From Desulfobacula toluolica Tol2 (GTDB lineage: Bacteria > Desulfobacterota > Desulfobacteria > Desulfobacterales > Desulfobacteraceae), in NCBI RefSeq assembly GCF_000307105.1, contig NC_018645.1, positions 4,784,001 through 4,848,000 of the forward strand: a stretch of 64,000 bases of DNA. Reading direction: 5' to 3'. The position numbers were made by a program, and so were the translations under genes. Positions 7,267 to 18,660 of the stretch are shown piece by piece. The notes beneath the pieces are model-generated. The model was given only the letters and a program-made list of their open reading frames with translations, did no database searches and was not told the origin of the DNA. The stretch's first letter is position 1. Each line of letters starts with the position of its first letter.

Positions 7267-8652
7267 ATGGCTGATTTGACACATACCCTGCTGGATCACG
7301 ACAATCTTAATCTTGTTCTTGACAACCTGAAACTTGGTATTATTGCCCATACCACAAACAGGATCATTACGGTTTTTAATAAGGAAGCGGAAAGAATCAC
7401 CGGTTATTTAAAAGAAGAAGTGATCGGAAAAGACTGCCATATGGTTTTTCAGGAACCGTTTTGCGGAGGAAAATGTTCTTTTTGTGACGGCCCGCCGGAC
7501 TTTCCATTTGACACAAAAGAATATCCTTTGAACATTATTACCAAAGACGGTTCTGCCCGTCAGCTTGAAATGACCGTTTCAGCCATCATCAGCCATGACA
7601 ATGTATTCAAGGGAGTTCTTGCATCATTCAAAGACGTGACCGAATCCTTTAACCTGTCATTAAAAGCTGAAACCCTTTCAAGCTTTGCCGGCATCATCGG
7701 CAAAGACAAAACCATGCAGGATATTTTCAGGCAGATCCGGGATGTTGCCATGTACAATTATCCGGTCCATGTTTCAGGGGATACGGGAACCGGAAAAGAA
7801 AGGGTGGCATATGCCATTCATGATATCAGTTCATACGGCAACGGTGCTTTTGTACCTGTAAATTGCGGGGCACTTCCCGAAGGAATTGTGGAAAGTGAAT
7901 TGTTCGGACATGTCAAAGGCGCTTTTTCCGGTGCCATAAAAGAAAGAAAAGGACGGTTTGAACTGGCCCATAAGGGAACGCTGTTTCTGGATGAAGTGGC
8001 GGATCTGCCTTTAAAAACCCAGGTAAAACTTCTAAGATTCTTACAGGAAGGCTCTTTTGAAAAAGTCGGCGGTGAAAAAAAAGTATCTGTAGATGTCAGG
8101 ATTATCAGTGCCACCAATAAAAACCTCAAGGCGGAAGTTCTGGCCGGTAATTTCAGGGAAGACCTTTACTACCGGCTGAATGTGATTCCCATCCACCTGC
8201 CGCCTTTACGACAGCGAAAAAACGACATCCCGCTTTTAGCTGCCCATTTTTTAAAGGAAGCGGAAAAGGAAAGCAAAAATGGTGTTCCACAGCTTGCCGA
8301 AGAGACCCTTGATGTCATGCTTGATTATCATTGGCCGGGAAATGTCAGAGAATTAAAAAATGTTATCCAGTTTTCCGTAGTGCGCTCAAGGGGCAATAAG
8401 ATTTTGCCATCAGATCTTCCCATGGAGATCACTGAAAATAAAATTTTCAGCGTTAGAACAGCAAACACGCCGCCAGCCCCGGAGATCCTTACTGCCAAAG
8501 GCAAGCTTGACATTGAATCAGTTAAAACGGCAATAAAAAAAACAGGCGGCAATAAATCCAAGGCTGCCAAGGTATTGGGTGTTGGACGGGCAACCCTTTA
8601 CAGATTTCTTGCCCGTAATGAAGAGCTTAAAACCTATGCGGATCAGTTTTGA
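7267..8652 (+). CDS. sigma-54-dependent transcriptional activator with Cys-rich PAS domain
   Basis: A 461-residue regulator. An N-terminal PAS domain (about 15-130) carries Cys57, Cys66, Cys70 and Cys73 (DCHMVFQEPFCGGKCSFC), spaced like a metal or Fe-S site. The AAA+ domain has Walker A GDTGTGKE (171-178), GAFSGA at 218-223 (GAFTGA variant that contacts sigma-54), and Walker B LFLDEVADLP. A Fis-type helix-turn-helix ends the protein (GGNKSKAAKVLGVGRATLYRF without its first residues). It lacks a receiver domain, so it senses its signal directly, likely redox or oxygen. It lies just after the sigma-54-driven unit 5833-7027 and probably activates it. Confidence 0.93.
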   Translation: MADLTHTLLDHDNLNLVLDNLKLGIIAHTTNRIITVFNKEAERITGYLKEEVIGKDCHMVFQEPFCGGKCSFCDGPPDFPFDTKEYPLNIITKDGSARQLEMTVSAIISHDNVFKGVLASFKDVTESFNLSLKAETLSSFAGIIGKDKTMQDIFRQIRDVAMYNYPVHVSGDTGTGKERVAYAIHDISSYGNGAFVPVNCGALPEGIVESELFGHVKGAFSGAIKERKGRFELAHKGTLFLDEVADLPLKTQVKLLRFLQEGSFEKVGGEKKVSVDVRIISATNKNLKAEVLAGNFREDLYYRLNVIPIHLPPLRQRKNDIPLLAAHFLKEAEKESKNGVPQLAEETLDVMLDYHWPGNVRELKNVIQFSVVRSRGNKILPSDLPMEITENKIFSVRTANTPPAPEILTAKGKLDIESVKTAIKKTGGNKSKAAKVLGVGRATLYRFLARNEELKTYADQF

Positions 8653-8753
8653 TGAGCAAATTATTTTTTCTTTAAATTTTCCAAAGTATATCCGATATCA
8701 AATATTTCAAAGAAATTAAAATCAATGATTTATAATAAAAAATAATTTAGCGC

Positions 8754-8782
8754 TTGACTTTCAACCCACGCTCTTTTATTAT
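8754..8782 (+). promoter_or_regulatory. sigma-70-type promoter of the cold-shock gene
   Basis: TTGACT (8754-8759) and TATTAT (8777-8782) are 17 bases apart. The start would be near 8790, giving an untranslated leader of about 120 bases, long leaders being typical of cold-shock mRNAs. A small hairpin, CGCTT-N6-AAGCG (8796-8811), lies near the 5' end. Confidence 0.65.
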
Positions 8783-8911
8783 ATGAAGATTATATCGCTT
8801 TATGTTAAGCGTATAAGTTTTCTTTCAAAGGTGTACATTCCAGACAATAAAATTGGTATTACCCCCCAAAGTTAGAATTTTTTTTTATTTTTATTACAGG
8901 AGATTGCCAAT

Positions 8912-9112
8912 ATGGCGAACGGTATCGTAAAATGGTTTAACGACTCAAAAGGTTTTGGATTTATCGAACAAGAAAGCGGAAACGATGTTTTCGTACATCA
9001 CTCAGCTATCAATTCTACAGGTTTTAAATCCCTGAATGAGGGGGATCGCGTTTCATTTGATATTGAACAAGGACAAAAAGGTCCTGCAGCAGCAAATGTA
9101 AGCGTATTATAA
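8912..9112 (+). CDS. cold-shock protein (CspA family)
   Basis: A 66-residue single cold-shock domain. The RNA-binding motifs are intact: [12 protein letters not shown] (RNP1) and DVFVHHSAI (RNP2). The protein should bind single-stranded RNA or DNA as a chaperone or antiterminator. AGGAG precedes the ATG, a strong promoter lies at 8754 and an intrinsic terminator at 9166, so it is a single-gene transcript. Confidence 0.96.
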   Translation: MANGIVKWFNDSKGFGFIEQESGNDVFVHHSAINSTGFKSLNEGDRVSFDIEQGQKGPAAANVSVL

Positions 9113-9165
9113 GTTAACCGTTTTATTTGCTTGAGAAAAAAGTCAGTTCAATGACTTGAAAAATA

Positions 9166-9208
9166 AAAGACCCTGGACAGTATTCTGTTCAGGGTCTTTG
9201 CGTTTTTA
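9166..9208 (+). terminator. intrinsic terminator of the cold-shock gene
   Basis: AAAGACCCTG and CAGGGTCTTT pair, extended towards a TATT loop by ACAG/CTGT with one mismatch region, followed by GCGTTTTT. It lies 53 bases after the stop codon. Confidence 0.9.
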
Positions 9209-9243
9209 TACAAAGCAAAAACAAATTGGTGGTCCGGCATTTG

Positions 9244-9483
9244 TTAACGGCAGTTCTTTTTTTTTGATGCCTTGGCCTGCTTTTTTTTGTTTTTTGCCTT
9301 TTTTTTCATTCCAGGCTTAGAAGGCTTTTGAATCGGAGACGATGGAAACGTTATTTTTTCTGAAACATATGAATCCTTTGACTGTTCAGCCTTTTCTTGG
9401 AAACAGGCCCACCAGGACATATATTCATTAAGATCATCTAAATTATTTTGTTCAAAATATTTTTCTAAATTTTTTATTATAGC
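9244..9483 (-). pseudogene. Lys-rich small open frame lacking a normal start
   Basis: The minus strand has 79 codons without a stop that read like a real protein: an acidic helical part (YFEQNNLDDLNEYMSWWACF) followed by a Pro/Ser linker and a very basic tail (MKKKAKNKKKQAKASKKKN). There is no ATG, GTG or TTG before the internal ATG at 9420, and a TAA directly precedes the frame. It may use a later start (about 58 residues), begin at a rare codon, or be a gene whose 5' end was lost. I do not recognise the family. Confidence 0.35.
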
Positions 9484-9754
9484 TTAATGAAAACGAACAG
9501 AATTCTTCTGTTCTCTCCGAGTCATATAGATATTTCTAATACAGATAGTGATTCATATAAGTATTATCAAATTGACAATCATCAATCCATGAAGCTATAG
9601 GAGTTTGATTTTATATGAAGGTATTTAAAAATCCAAACAAGTGATTTTCATCTTTGTTGTTGGTAAATCTGAGCAAAAGACAGGTCTGCTTGTGGCAGTG
9701 ATTGAAATTCAATGGATTTTTTTATTTTTTGAACAATAAACAAAAAGGTGGATT
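9484..9754. other. non-coding stretch before the TVP38 operon, with a perfect palindrome
   Basis: GAACAGAA-TTC-TTCTGTTC at 9495-9513 is a perfect 8-bp inverted repeat, an operator or hairpin candidate between the divergent frame at 9244-9483 and the operon starting at 9755. Further on, GGAG and an ATG at 9615 open a nine-codon frame (MKVFKNPNK, stop at 9642-9644) that could be a leader peptide or a gene stub. No clear -35/-10 pair was found. Confidence 0.4.
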
Positions 9755-10471
9755 TTGAAAAATAAAAAGTGGGTTCTGCTGATAGCATTGATTATCATAC
9801 TTATGTGTGTATTTGTAAAACCCTTACGGGATATGATAGAGCAGCTTTTTTTCCTTTTTGGAATGTATGATGTGGAATATATCAAGGGGTATATACTGTC
9901 TTTTGGTATATGGGCACCGGTTGTTTCTTTCTGGTTAATGCTGTTTCAATCAGTTGTGGCACCGCTTCCCGCATTTTTAATTACATTTTCCAATGCAGCT
10001 CTTTTTGGTTGGATAAAAGGAGCGATACTTTCATGGTCAAGTGCAATGGCAGGAGCTGCATTGTGTTTTTTTATCGCAAAGTGGTTTGGAAGAGGTGTGG
10101 TTGAAAAGCTCACATCTAAACCAGCTCTTAACAATATGGATGATTTTTTTAAAAAATATGGATCATATACCATTCTCATTGCACGGCTTCTTCCCTTTAT
10201 ATCTTTTGATATTGTCAGTTATGCGGCTGGCTTGACCTCAATGGGATTCTGGCCTTTTTTATGGGCAACAGGCATAGGTCAGCTCCCGGCAACCATTATT
10301 TATTCATATGCGGGAGAAATGCTTGCAGGAGGCGCTCAAAAGTTTGTTTTGGGCCTGTTGCTTTTGTTTGCCATAACTATTCTCACAATAATGCTTAAAA
10401 AAATATGGCAGAACAAGAAAGCTCAAAAGCTTCATATGCAAATTGAAAAACAGATAAAGGAGGTATGTTGA
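9755..10471 (+). CDS. TVP38/TMEM64-family membrane protein
   Basis: A 238-residue integral membrane protein of the SNARE-associated/DedA-like superfamily. Hydrophobic segments are visible at about 5-25, 50-75, 80-105, 155-180 and 195-225; the conserved core includes GWIKGAILSWSSAMAGAALCF and IARLLPFISFDIVSYAAGLTSM, the latter a family hallmark. Start is TTG at 9755, chosen because AAGGTGG lies 6 bases upstream. The stop overlaps the next gene's start. The substrate is unknown; DedA-superfamily members move lipids or small ions. Its operon partners are a selenoprotein rhodanese and a second TVP38 domain, so a role in sulfur or selenium handling at the membrane is an inference. Confidence 0.88.
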   Translation: MKNKKWVLLIALIIILMCVFVKPLRDMIEQLFFLFGMYDVEYIKGYILSFGIWAPVVSFWLMLFQSVVAPLPAFLITFSNAALFGWIKGAILSWSSAMAGAALCFFIAKWFGRGVVEKLTSKPALNNMDDFFKKYGSYTILIARLLPFISFDIVSYAAGLTSMGFWPFLWATGIGQLPATIIYSYAGEMLAGGAQKFVLGLLLLFAITILTIMLKKIWQNKKAQKLHMQIEKQIKEVC

Positions 10472-11457
10472 AAAAGAAAACGCTGTTTGTAATAGCCTCG
10501 GTAATTATAGCAATTGTTGCTGTGCTAACTGTATTGGTGGCAAACAACAGAACAAAACAACCTGTTGTTGATACGAAAAAATATTTAAATATTGATATTA
10601 GTCAGTTTAAAAACGGCAGTGATATTTTTATTACTCCTCATGAACTGCAACAAAAGCTTGGTCATGAAAATATTGTTATTCTGGATGCAAGCCATCCCAA
10701 AGTTTACGGCAAAGGACATATTCCAGGGGCTGTAAGTATTGGGTTTAAAGGATTGTCAAATTGTATGGGAAAACCAGGGGATAAGGAGTGGGGAACCATT
10801 CTTCCCAAAGATAGACTGACAAAAAAACTTGAATCCCTTGGTATTGATAACAATAAACTTGTTGTTGCGTATTCTGATATTTTTAAAGGCCCTGGCGGCG
10901 GCGGCAGAGCTGTCTGGCAAATGAAAATGGCAGGACTGGACAATGTAAGATTGTTATATGGCGGTCTTGAACTCTGGAAAAGATGTGGATATGAGCTTTC
11001 CAGGGAACCTGTCATCCCGGTTTGTGCTGAGAATATTGTTTTAAAAGATTATGATGAATCTTTCAGGGCAAACCAGGAGTATATTTTTAAAAATTTGGAC
11101 ACAATAAAAATTGTTGATGTCAGAAGCCTTAAGGAATTTACAGGAGATGACACTTCCAGGGGAGAGGCCAGGGGTGGTCATATTAAAGGTTCTCAATGGT
11201 TGGATTGGACCTGGCTTATGAACAAGGACGCAAGTGTTAAATCACCCGGAAAAATTATAGAGTTGATGGCTGGAATAGGTATCAAGCCGGGTGATGAATT
11301 TGTTCTTTACTGAACTATGGGGATAAGATCTGGATTTTCATCCATGATCCTCAAAGCAGTTGGCTTTGAAAAGGTAAAAAATTACGAAGCATCAATATAT
11401 GAATGGTCTGCAGATGAGAATATGCCCATGGAGACAGGCGAATATAATCAAAATTAA
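10465..11457 (+). CDS. membrane-anchored rhodanese with selenocysteine (TGA) at the active site
   Basis: A sulfurtransferase with two rhodanese domains. Residues 5-26 form an uncleaved signal anchor (TLFVIASVIIAIVAVLTVLV), so the enzyme should face the periplasm. Domain 1 (about 50-180) has the fold residues (ILDASHPKVYGKGHIPGA) but no active Cys, as usual. In domain 2 the frame meets TGA at 11311-11313 (codon 283) exactly where EFVLYC is expected; the frame continues TMGIRSGFSSMILKAVGFEK and ends at TAA 11455-11457. The loop U-T-M-G-I-R fits the CxxxxR rhodanese loop. A SECIS-like hairpin follows at 11317-11345. A stop at 11313 would remove the catalytic loop, so translation as a 330-residue selenoprotein is much more likely. 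Confidence 0.85.
11317..11345 (+). promoter_or_regulatory. candidate bacterial SECIS element
   Basis: The stem ATGG/CCAT (11317-11320 with 11342-11345), a GG bulge, AT/AT, and AAGAT/ATTTT with a single C bulge close a four-base loop CTGG (11330-11333). The loop starts 16 bases after the TGA. Short distance, small apical loop with G residues and a bulged upper stem fit the SelB-binding rules known from formate dehydrogenase mRNA. Confidence 0.7.
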
Positions 11458-11473
11458 ACGATATTTTTGAAAT

Positions 11474-13234
11474 ATGATGAAGAATCTTGCCATGAAATGT
11501 ACAGGATGCGACGTTTGTGTCAAAGAATGTTCATTTCTTCAATATTACGGGAACCCTGGAAAAATAGCTGCAGATTTTTATGCTGGTCGTGCAAATGAAT
11601 TAATATCATTTGAGTGCAGTTTGTGTGGTCTTTGTTCGTCCCTGTGCCCCAAACACATTGATCCGTACAAGGTTTTTTTTCAAATGCGCAATGCAGTATG
11701 GACTCAGACCAAAGAAATCATGCCGGAACATAAGGCAATTCTGGCTTATGAAAAAAAAGGGCTTTCCAAAAGATACTCTCTTTATAAGCTGCCGGACGCC
11801 TGTACAACTGTTTTTTTTCCTGGCTGCACCTTTACCGGCACACGGACCAAACGCACAGAACAGATATATTCCTGGCTGAAAAACAAAATTCCCTGTATTG
11901 GAATTGTGCTTGACTGCTGTGCAAAACCGTCACATGATCTTGGCCGGGATGATTTTTTCAACACAAATTTTTTGGCCCTGGAACGTTTTTTATACGACAA
12001 CGGTGTTAAAACCGTAATAACCGCCTGTCCAAACTGTTACACTGTTTTTTCAACTTATTCGAAAAAGTTGAAAACTAAATCTATTTATGAAATTCTTGCA
12101 AAACAAGAAAGAACAGCAACCAATAAACTGATTGGCTGTGTTACCGTTCATGACCCATGCGTGACAAGATTTGAAACAGATATGCACAACTATGTTCGAA
12201 AACTTCTGACAGACAATGGGCTTGAAATAAAAGAGATGAAACATTGCAGGGAAAAAACCGTCTGCTGCGGCGAAGGGGGATCGGTTCTGTTTGTTGCTCC
12301 TGATTTTGCATCTAATTGGGGCAATACCCGAAAAAAAGAAGCAGCTGATAAAAGGATCATTACCTATTGTGCAGGATGCTGTTCTTTGCTTGGAAAAACA
12401 GTTCAAACCGATCATGTTCTGGATCTTTTATTTGAACCGGAAAAGACCATGCAAGGATCAGTCAAACCATCATCTGCCCCGTTTACCTATTTTCACAGGC
12501 TAAATCTGAAAAGAAAATTAAAAAAACAGACCAAGCACGATGTTATGGAAAAAGTGTATTTTCCAATAGAACATCAAAGAATGACAAAAATTTTTAAAGT
12601 ATTGATTATGGTTATACTTGCCGCCGGAGTGGCAGGTATAAAAATGACAGGTGCCGAAGAAATTTTCAATCAGGAAGCCATTCAAACCTATATAAACGGT
12701 TTTGGTTCTCTTGCCCCTTTGGTGTATATGATCATTGTTGCTTTTTCTCCTGTGTTTTTTTTGCCAGGCACACCTTTTATAATTGCCGGAGGATTGATTT
12801 TCGGCCCGTTTCAAGGAGTGGTCTACGGAATAACCGGAGCCACATCAGGTGCTTGTCTTGCCTTTCTTGTGTCAAGATATGTTGCCTCAGAATGGATTGA
12901 ATCAAAACTTACAAATCCGTCCTGGCTTAAACTGAAAAGACAGACTGAAAAGCATGGATGGAAAATCGTTGCCATTACAAGACTTGTACCGCTCGTTCCC
13001 TTTAATCTTTTGAGCTATGCCCTGGGTCTTACTCGAATAAAATTCACCACCTATTTTATCACCTCGTTTATATGCATGCTTCCCGGATGCATCGGATATA
13101 TTCTTTTATCCGGCTCTGTGCTGGAAGTTTTACAGGGCAAACTCTCCATCAAATTTTTTGCAGGTCTTGGAATAATTATTCTTCTATCTCTTATTCCTGT
13201 ATTTTTCAAAAAAATCAAACCTGAAGATCTATAG
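11474..13234 (+). CDS. CCG-domain Fe-S oxidoreductase fused to a TVP38 membrane domain
   Basis: A 586-residue fusion. Residues 9-19 (CTGCDVCVKEC) and about 48-62 (CSLCGLCSSLCP) bind two [4Fe-4S] clusters. Two CCG domains follow: FFPGCTFTG ... LDCCAKPSHDLGR ... TACPNCY, and HDPCVTRF ... VCCGEGGS ... YCAGCC, as in HdrB/HdrD and GlpC. From about residue 370 a TVP38/TMEM64 membrane domain begins (FFLPGTPFIIAGGLIFGPF; ITRLVPLVPFNLLSYALGLT), ending in a basic tail. The catalytic half should lie in the cytoplasm and reduce or oxidise a disulfide-type or quinone-linked substrate. Seventeen bases separate it from the selenorhodanese gene, so all three genes form one operon. Confidence 0.88.
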   Translation: MMKNLAMKCTGCDVCVKECSFLQYYGNPGKIAADFYAGRANELISFECSLCGLCSSLCPKHIDPYKVFFQMRNAVWTQTKEIMPEHKAILAYEKKGLSKRYSLYKLPDACTTVFFPGCTFTGTRTKRTEQIYSWLKNKIPCIGIVLDCCAKPSHDLGRDDFFNTNFLALERFLYDNGVKTVITACPNCYTVFSTYSKKLKTKSIYEILAKQERTATNKLIGCVTVHDPCVTRFETDMHNYVRKLLTDNGLEIKEMKHCREKTVCCGEGGSVLFVAPDFASNWGNTRKKEAADKRIITYCAGCCSLLGKTVQTDHVLDLLFEPEKTMQGSVKPSSAPFTYFHRLNLKRKLKKQTKHDVMEKVYFPIEHQRMTKIFKVLIMVILAAGVAGIKMTGAEEIFNQEAIQTYINGFGSLAPLVYMIIVAFSPVFFLPGTPFIIAGGLIFGPFQGVVYGITGATSGACLAFLVSRYVASEWIESKLTNPSWLKLKRQTEKHGWKIVAITRLVPLVPFNLLSYALGLTRIKFTTYFITSFICMLPGCIGYILLSGSVLEVLQGKLSIKFFAGLGIIILLSLIPVFFKKIKPEDL

Positions 13235-13413
13235 CCGCATAAACCATACAATTTCCAAAAAATTTGTTTCCAAAACGAAAAATTTTTTCAATAAAAAAAA
13301 TAGTTCTTTTATTTTTGTCACAAATATTTTATGTATTGAGTTTTTTCAATTATTTACTTATCCAGTCGTTTGTTGTATGAGTGAAAAATTATTATAGAAT
13401 TTTAATTGTTTGA

Positions 13414-16956
<3,543 letters not shown>

Positions 16957-16983
16957 TAGTTTAGTCATATAAGCTGTGTCTTC

Positions 16984-17020
16984 AAACAGGCCGGAATTAA
17001 CTTTTCCGGCCTGTTTTTGT
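16984..17020 (+). terminator. intrinsic terminator after nifJ
   Basis: AACAGGCCGGAA pairs with TTCCGGCCTGTT around a 7-base loop, followed by TTTTGTTTTG. It begins 28 bases after the stop codon. Confidence 0.93.
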
Positions 17021-17179
17021 TTTGATAAACCCTTGTTGCCTTTCATTTAACGGCAATCAGCCATTATTGTATGAAAATTGACTTAACCTTTACGATTGAG
17101 ATTTGTTTGTATATGATGCTGAAACTTTGACTTAAAAATTCAACTTTAGAATTTTGTAAAATTTTGGTCGGGTATGCTG

Positions 17180-17204
17180 TAACTTAAGTTCGCAAGTTGA
17201 GTTA
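17180..17204. promoter_or_regulatory. imperfect palindrome before the M23 peptidase gene
   Basis: TAACTTAAGTT and AAGTTGAGTTA flank CGC, with nine of eleven positions complementary. It ends 25 bases before the start codon, where a repressor could block initiation. Confidence 0.3.
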
Positions 17205-17228
17205 AAAATGGATTAATGGAAATAAAAT

Positions 17229-18461
17229 ATGGTTAAAAAAAAGTTTGTTTTAATATTGTCTTTTACCGGCATTGTTTTGGTTGCCCTGTTGGCGAATAGT
17301 GTTTTGGCTTCAAATTCAGTCACCAATACCCAAAAGGGGCATTCCGTGTTCCTGTCGGACATTCAAATTATAAAAGGGATTGTAAAATATGGAGATACGG
17401 CATCATCCCTGTTGAACAAATATCTTCCGTTGCAAACCATATACGAGATCAGCAGGCGCAGTTCAGAAGGTTTTACATTGTCCCATATCAGGAAAGGTCA
17501 GCCATACAAAATTATTTTGCAGGAAAACACTCTGGTCGGATTTGAATATGAAATAAATAAAAACGACCGGCTGGTCATTCAAAAAAACAAAGATATTTTT
17601 TCAATTGATCAGGTGCCGATAGAATATGATAAAATTCTTGAGATAGTCTCTTCCACAATTACTTCCAGTTTGTTTGAAGCCGTTAAAAAATCAGGAGAAA
17701 GAATCCAACTGGCATTGAGACTGTCTGATATTTTTGCCTGGGACATTGATTTTATAAGAGATATCAAACCCGGAGACCAGTTTAAAATTCTTGTGGAAAA
17801 AAGGTATAGGGATGGTAAATCAGCCGGTTACGGGCAAATTCATGCCGCTTTTTTTACCAATAACGGCAATTTGTTTAAAGCTTTTTTGCATAAGGATTCG
17901 AAAGGAATACCCGGATATTATGACGAGAATGGAAATAGTCTTCAAAAAGCATTTTTAAAGGCTCCTCTTGCATTTTCACGTATTTCATCCAAATTTACCA
18001 AAAAAAGAATGCATCCCATTTTAAAAGAGTATCGCCCTCATCCGGGAGTGGATTATGCCGCGCCAAAGGGGACACCCATTAAAACAGTTGGAGATGGTGT
18101 TATAACGCAAATCGGTTATAACAAGGGAATGGGAAATTATATCAACATTCGTCATTACAATGGGTATATCACCAGTTATAATCATATGAGCAAATTTGCC
18201 AAAGGCATGAAGAAAAACAAACAGGTACTCCAGGGGAATGTGATCGGATATGTTGGGATGACCGGGTATGCTACAGGTCCACACCTGGATTTTCGCATGA
18301 AGAAAAATGGAAAACTGATTGACCCGCTAAAGCACAGACCACCGGCTGCCAAACCTGTCAATCCGGATGAAATGGATCGGTTTCTGGCAAAAATACAAAA
18401 ATTGTCAGCAAAAATCTTAATGGCGTTCAAGCCTGATGCATCAGCTAAAACCCCGACATAA
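17229..18461 (+). CDS. M23-family (LytM-type) peptidoglycan endopeptidase-like protein
   Basis: A 410-residue exported protein: signal peptide about 1-28 (VLILSFTGIVLVALLANSVLAS), a LysM/OapA-like N-terminal region (GIVKYGDTASSLLNKY), and a C-terminal M23 domain. The first zinc ligands His271 and Asp275 (HPGVDYAAPKGTP) are intact, and a conserved His in SYNHMSKFAKG is present. The usual HxH motif reads GPHLDF: His352 then Asp354 in place of the second His. Asp can bind zinc, so the enzyme may still work, or it may be an activator like EnvC/NlpD. The gene follows nifJ's terminator and is probably transcribed alone. Confidence 0.88.
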   Translation: MVKKKFVLILSFTGIVLVALLANSVLASNSVTNTQKGHSVFLSDIQIIKGIVKYGDTASSLLNKYLPLQTIYEISRRSSEGFTLSHIRKGQPYKIILQENTLVGFEYEINKNDRLVIQKNKDIFSIDQVPIEYDKILEIVSSTITSSLFEAVKKSGERIQLALRLSDIFAWDIDFIRDIKPGDQFKILVEKRYRDGKSAGYGQIHAAFFTNNGNLFKAFLHKDSKGIPGYYDENGNSLQKAFLKAPLAFSRISSKFTKKRMHPILKEYRPHPGVDYAAPKGTPIKTVGDGVITQIGYNKGMGNYINIRHYNGYITSYNHMSKFAKGMKKNKQVLQGNVIGYVGMTGYATGPHLDFRMKKNGKLIDPLKHRPPAAKPVNPDEMDRFLAKIQKLSAKILMAFKPDASAKTPT

Positions 18462-18572
18462 AAAACTTATGTAATCTTGGTTTTATTCATAAGCGGATAA
18501 GTCAAAGGAAAAACCTTTGCTTGCTTTTACTGTTTTTACGGTGCAGGATAGCATAATATATTGCACCATGAT

Positions 18573-18587
18573 CCATTAATTTAATGG
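18573..18587. promoter_or_regulatory. perfect palindrome upstream of the acyl-CoA ligase gene
   Basis: CCATTAA-T-TTAATGG is a perfect 7-bp dyad 74 bases before the ligase start, inside a 199-bp intergenic gap. Position and size fit an operator for a dimeric regulator controlling the ligase and perhaps the genes after it. Confidence 0.35.
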
Positions 18588-18660
18588 TATGGAATTTTTG
18601 TTTTTGACTTATAATATCAAACTATTATGGTAAATATACAATTGCAATGGAGAGATAACA

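Noticed and set aside
10465..11313. Annotating the rhodanese as a 282-residue protein ending at TGA
   Set aside because: This would remove the active loop just before the catalytic residue, while the downstream frame is clearly rhodanese-like and a SECIS-like hairpin follows.
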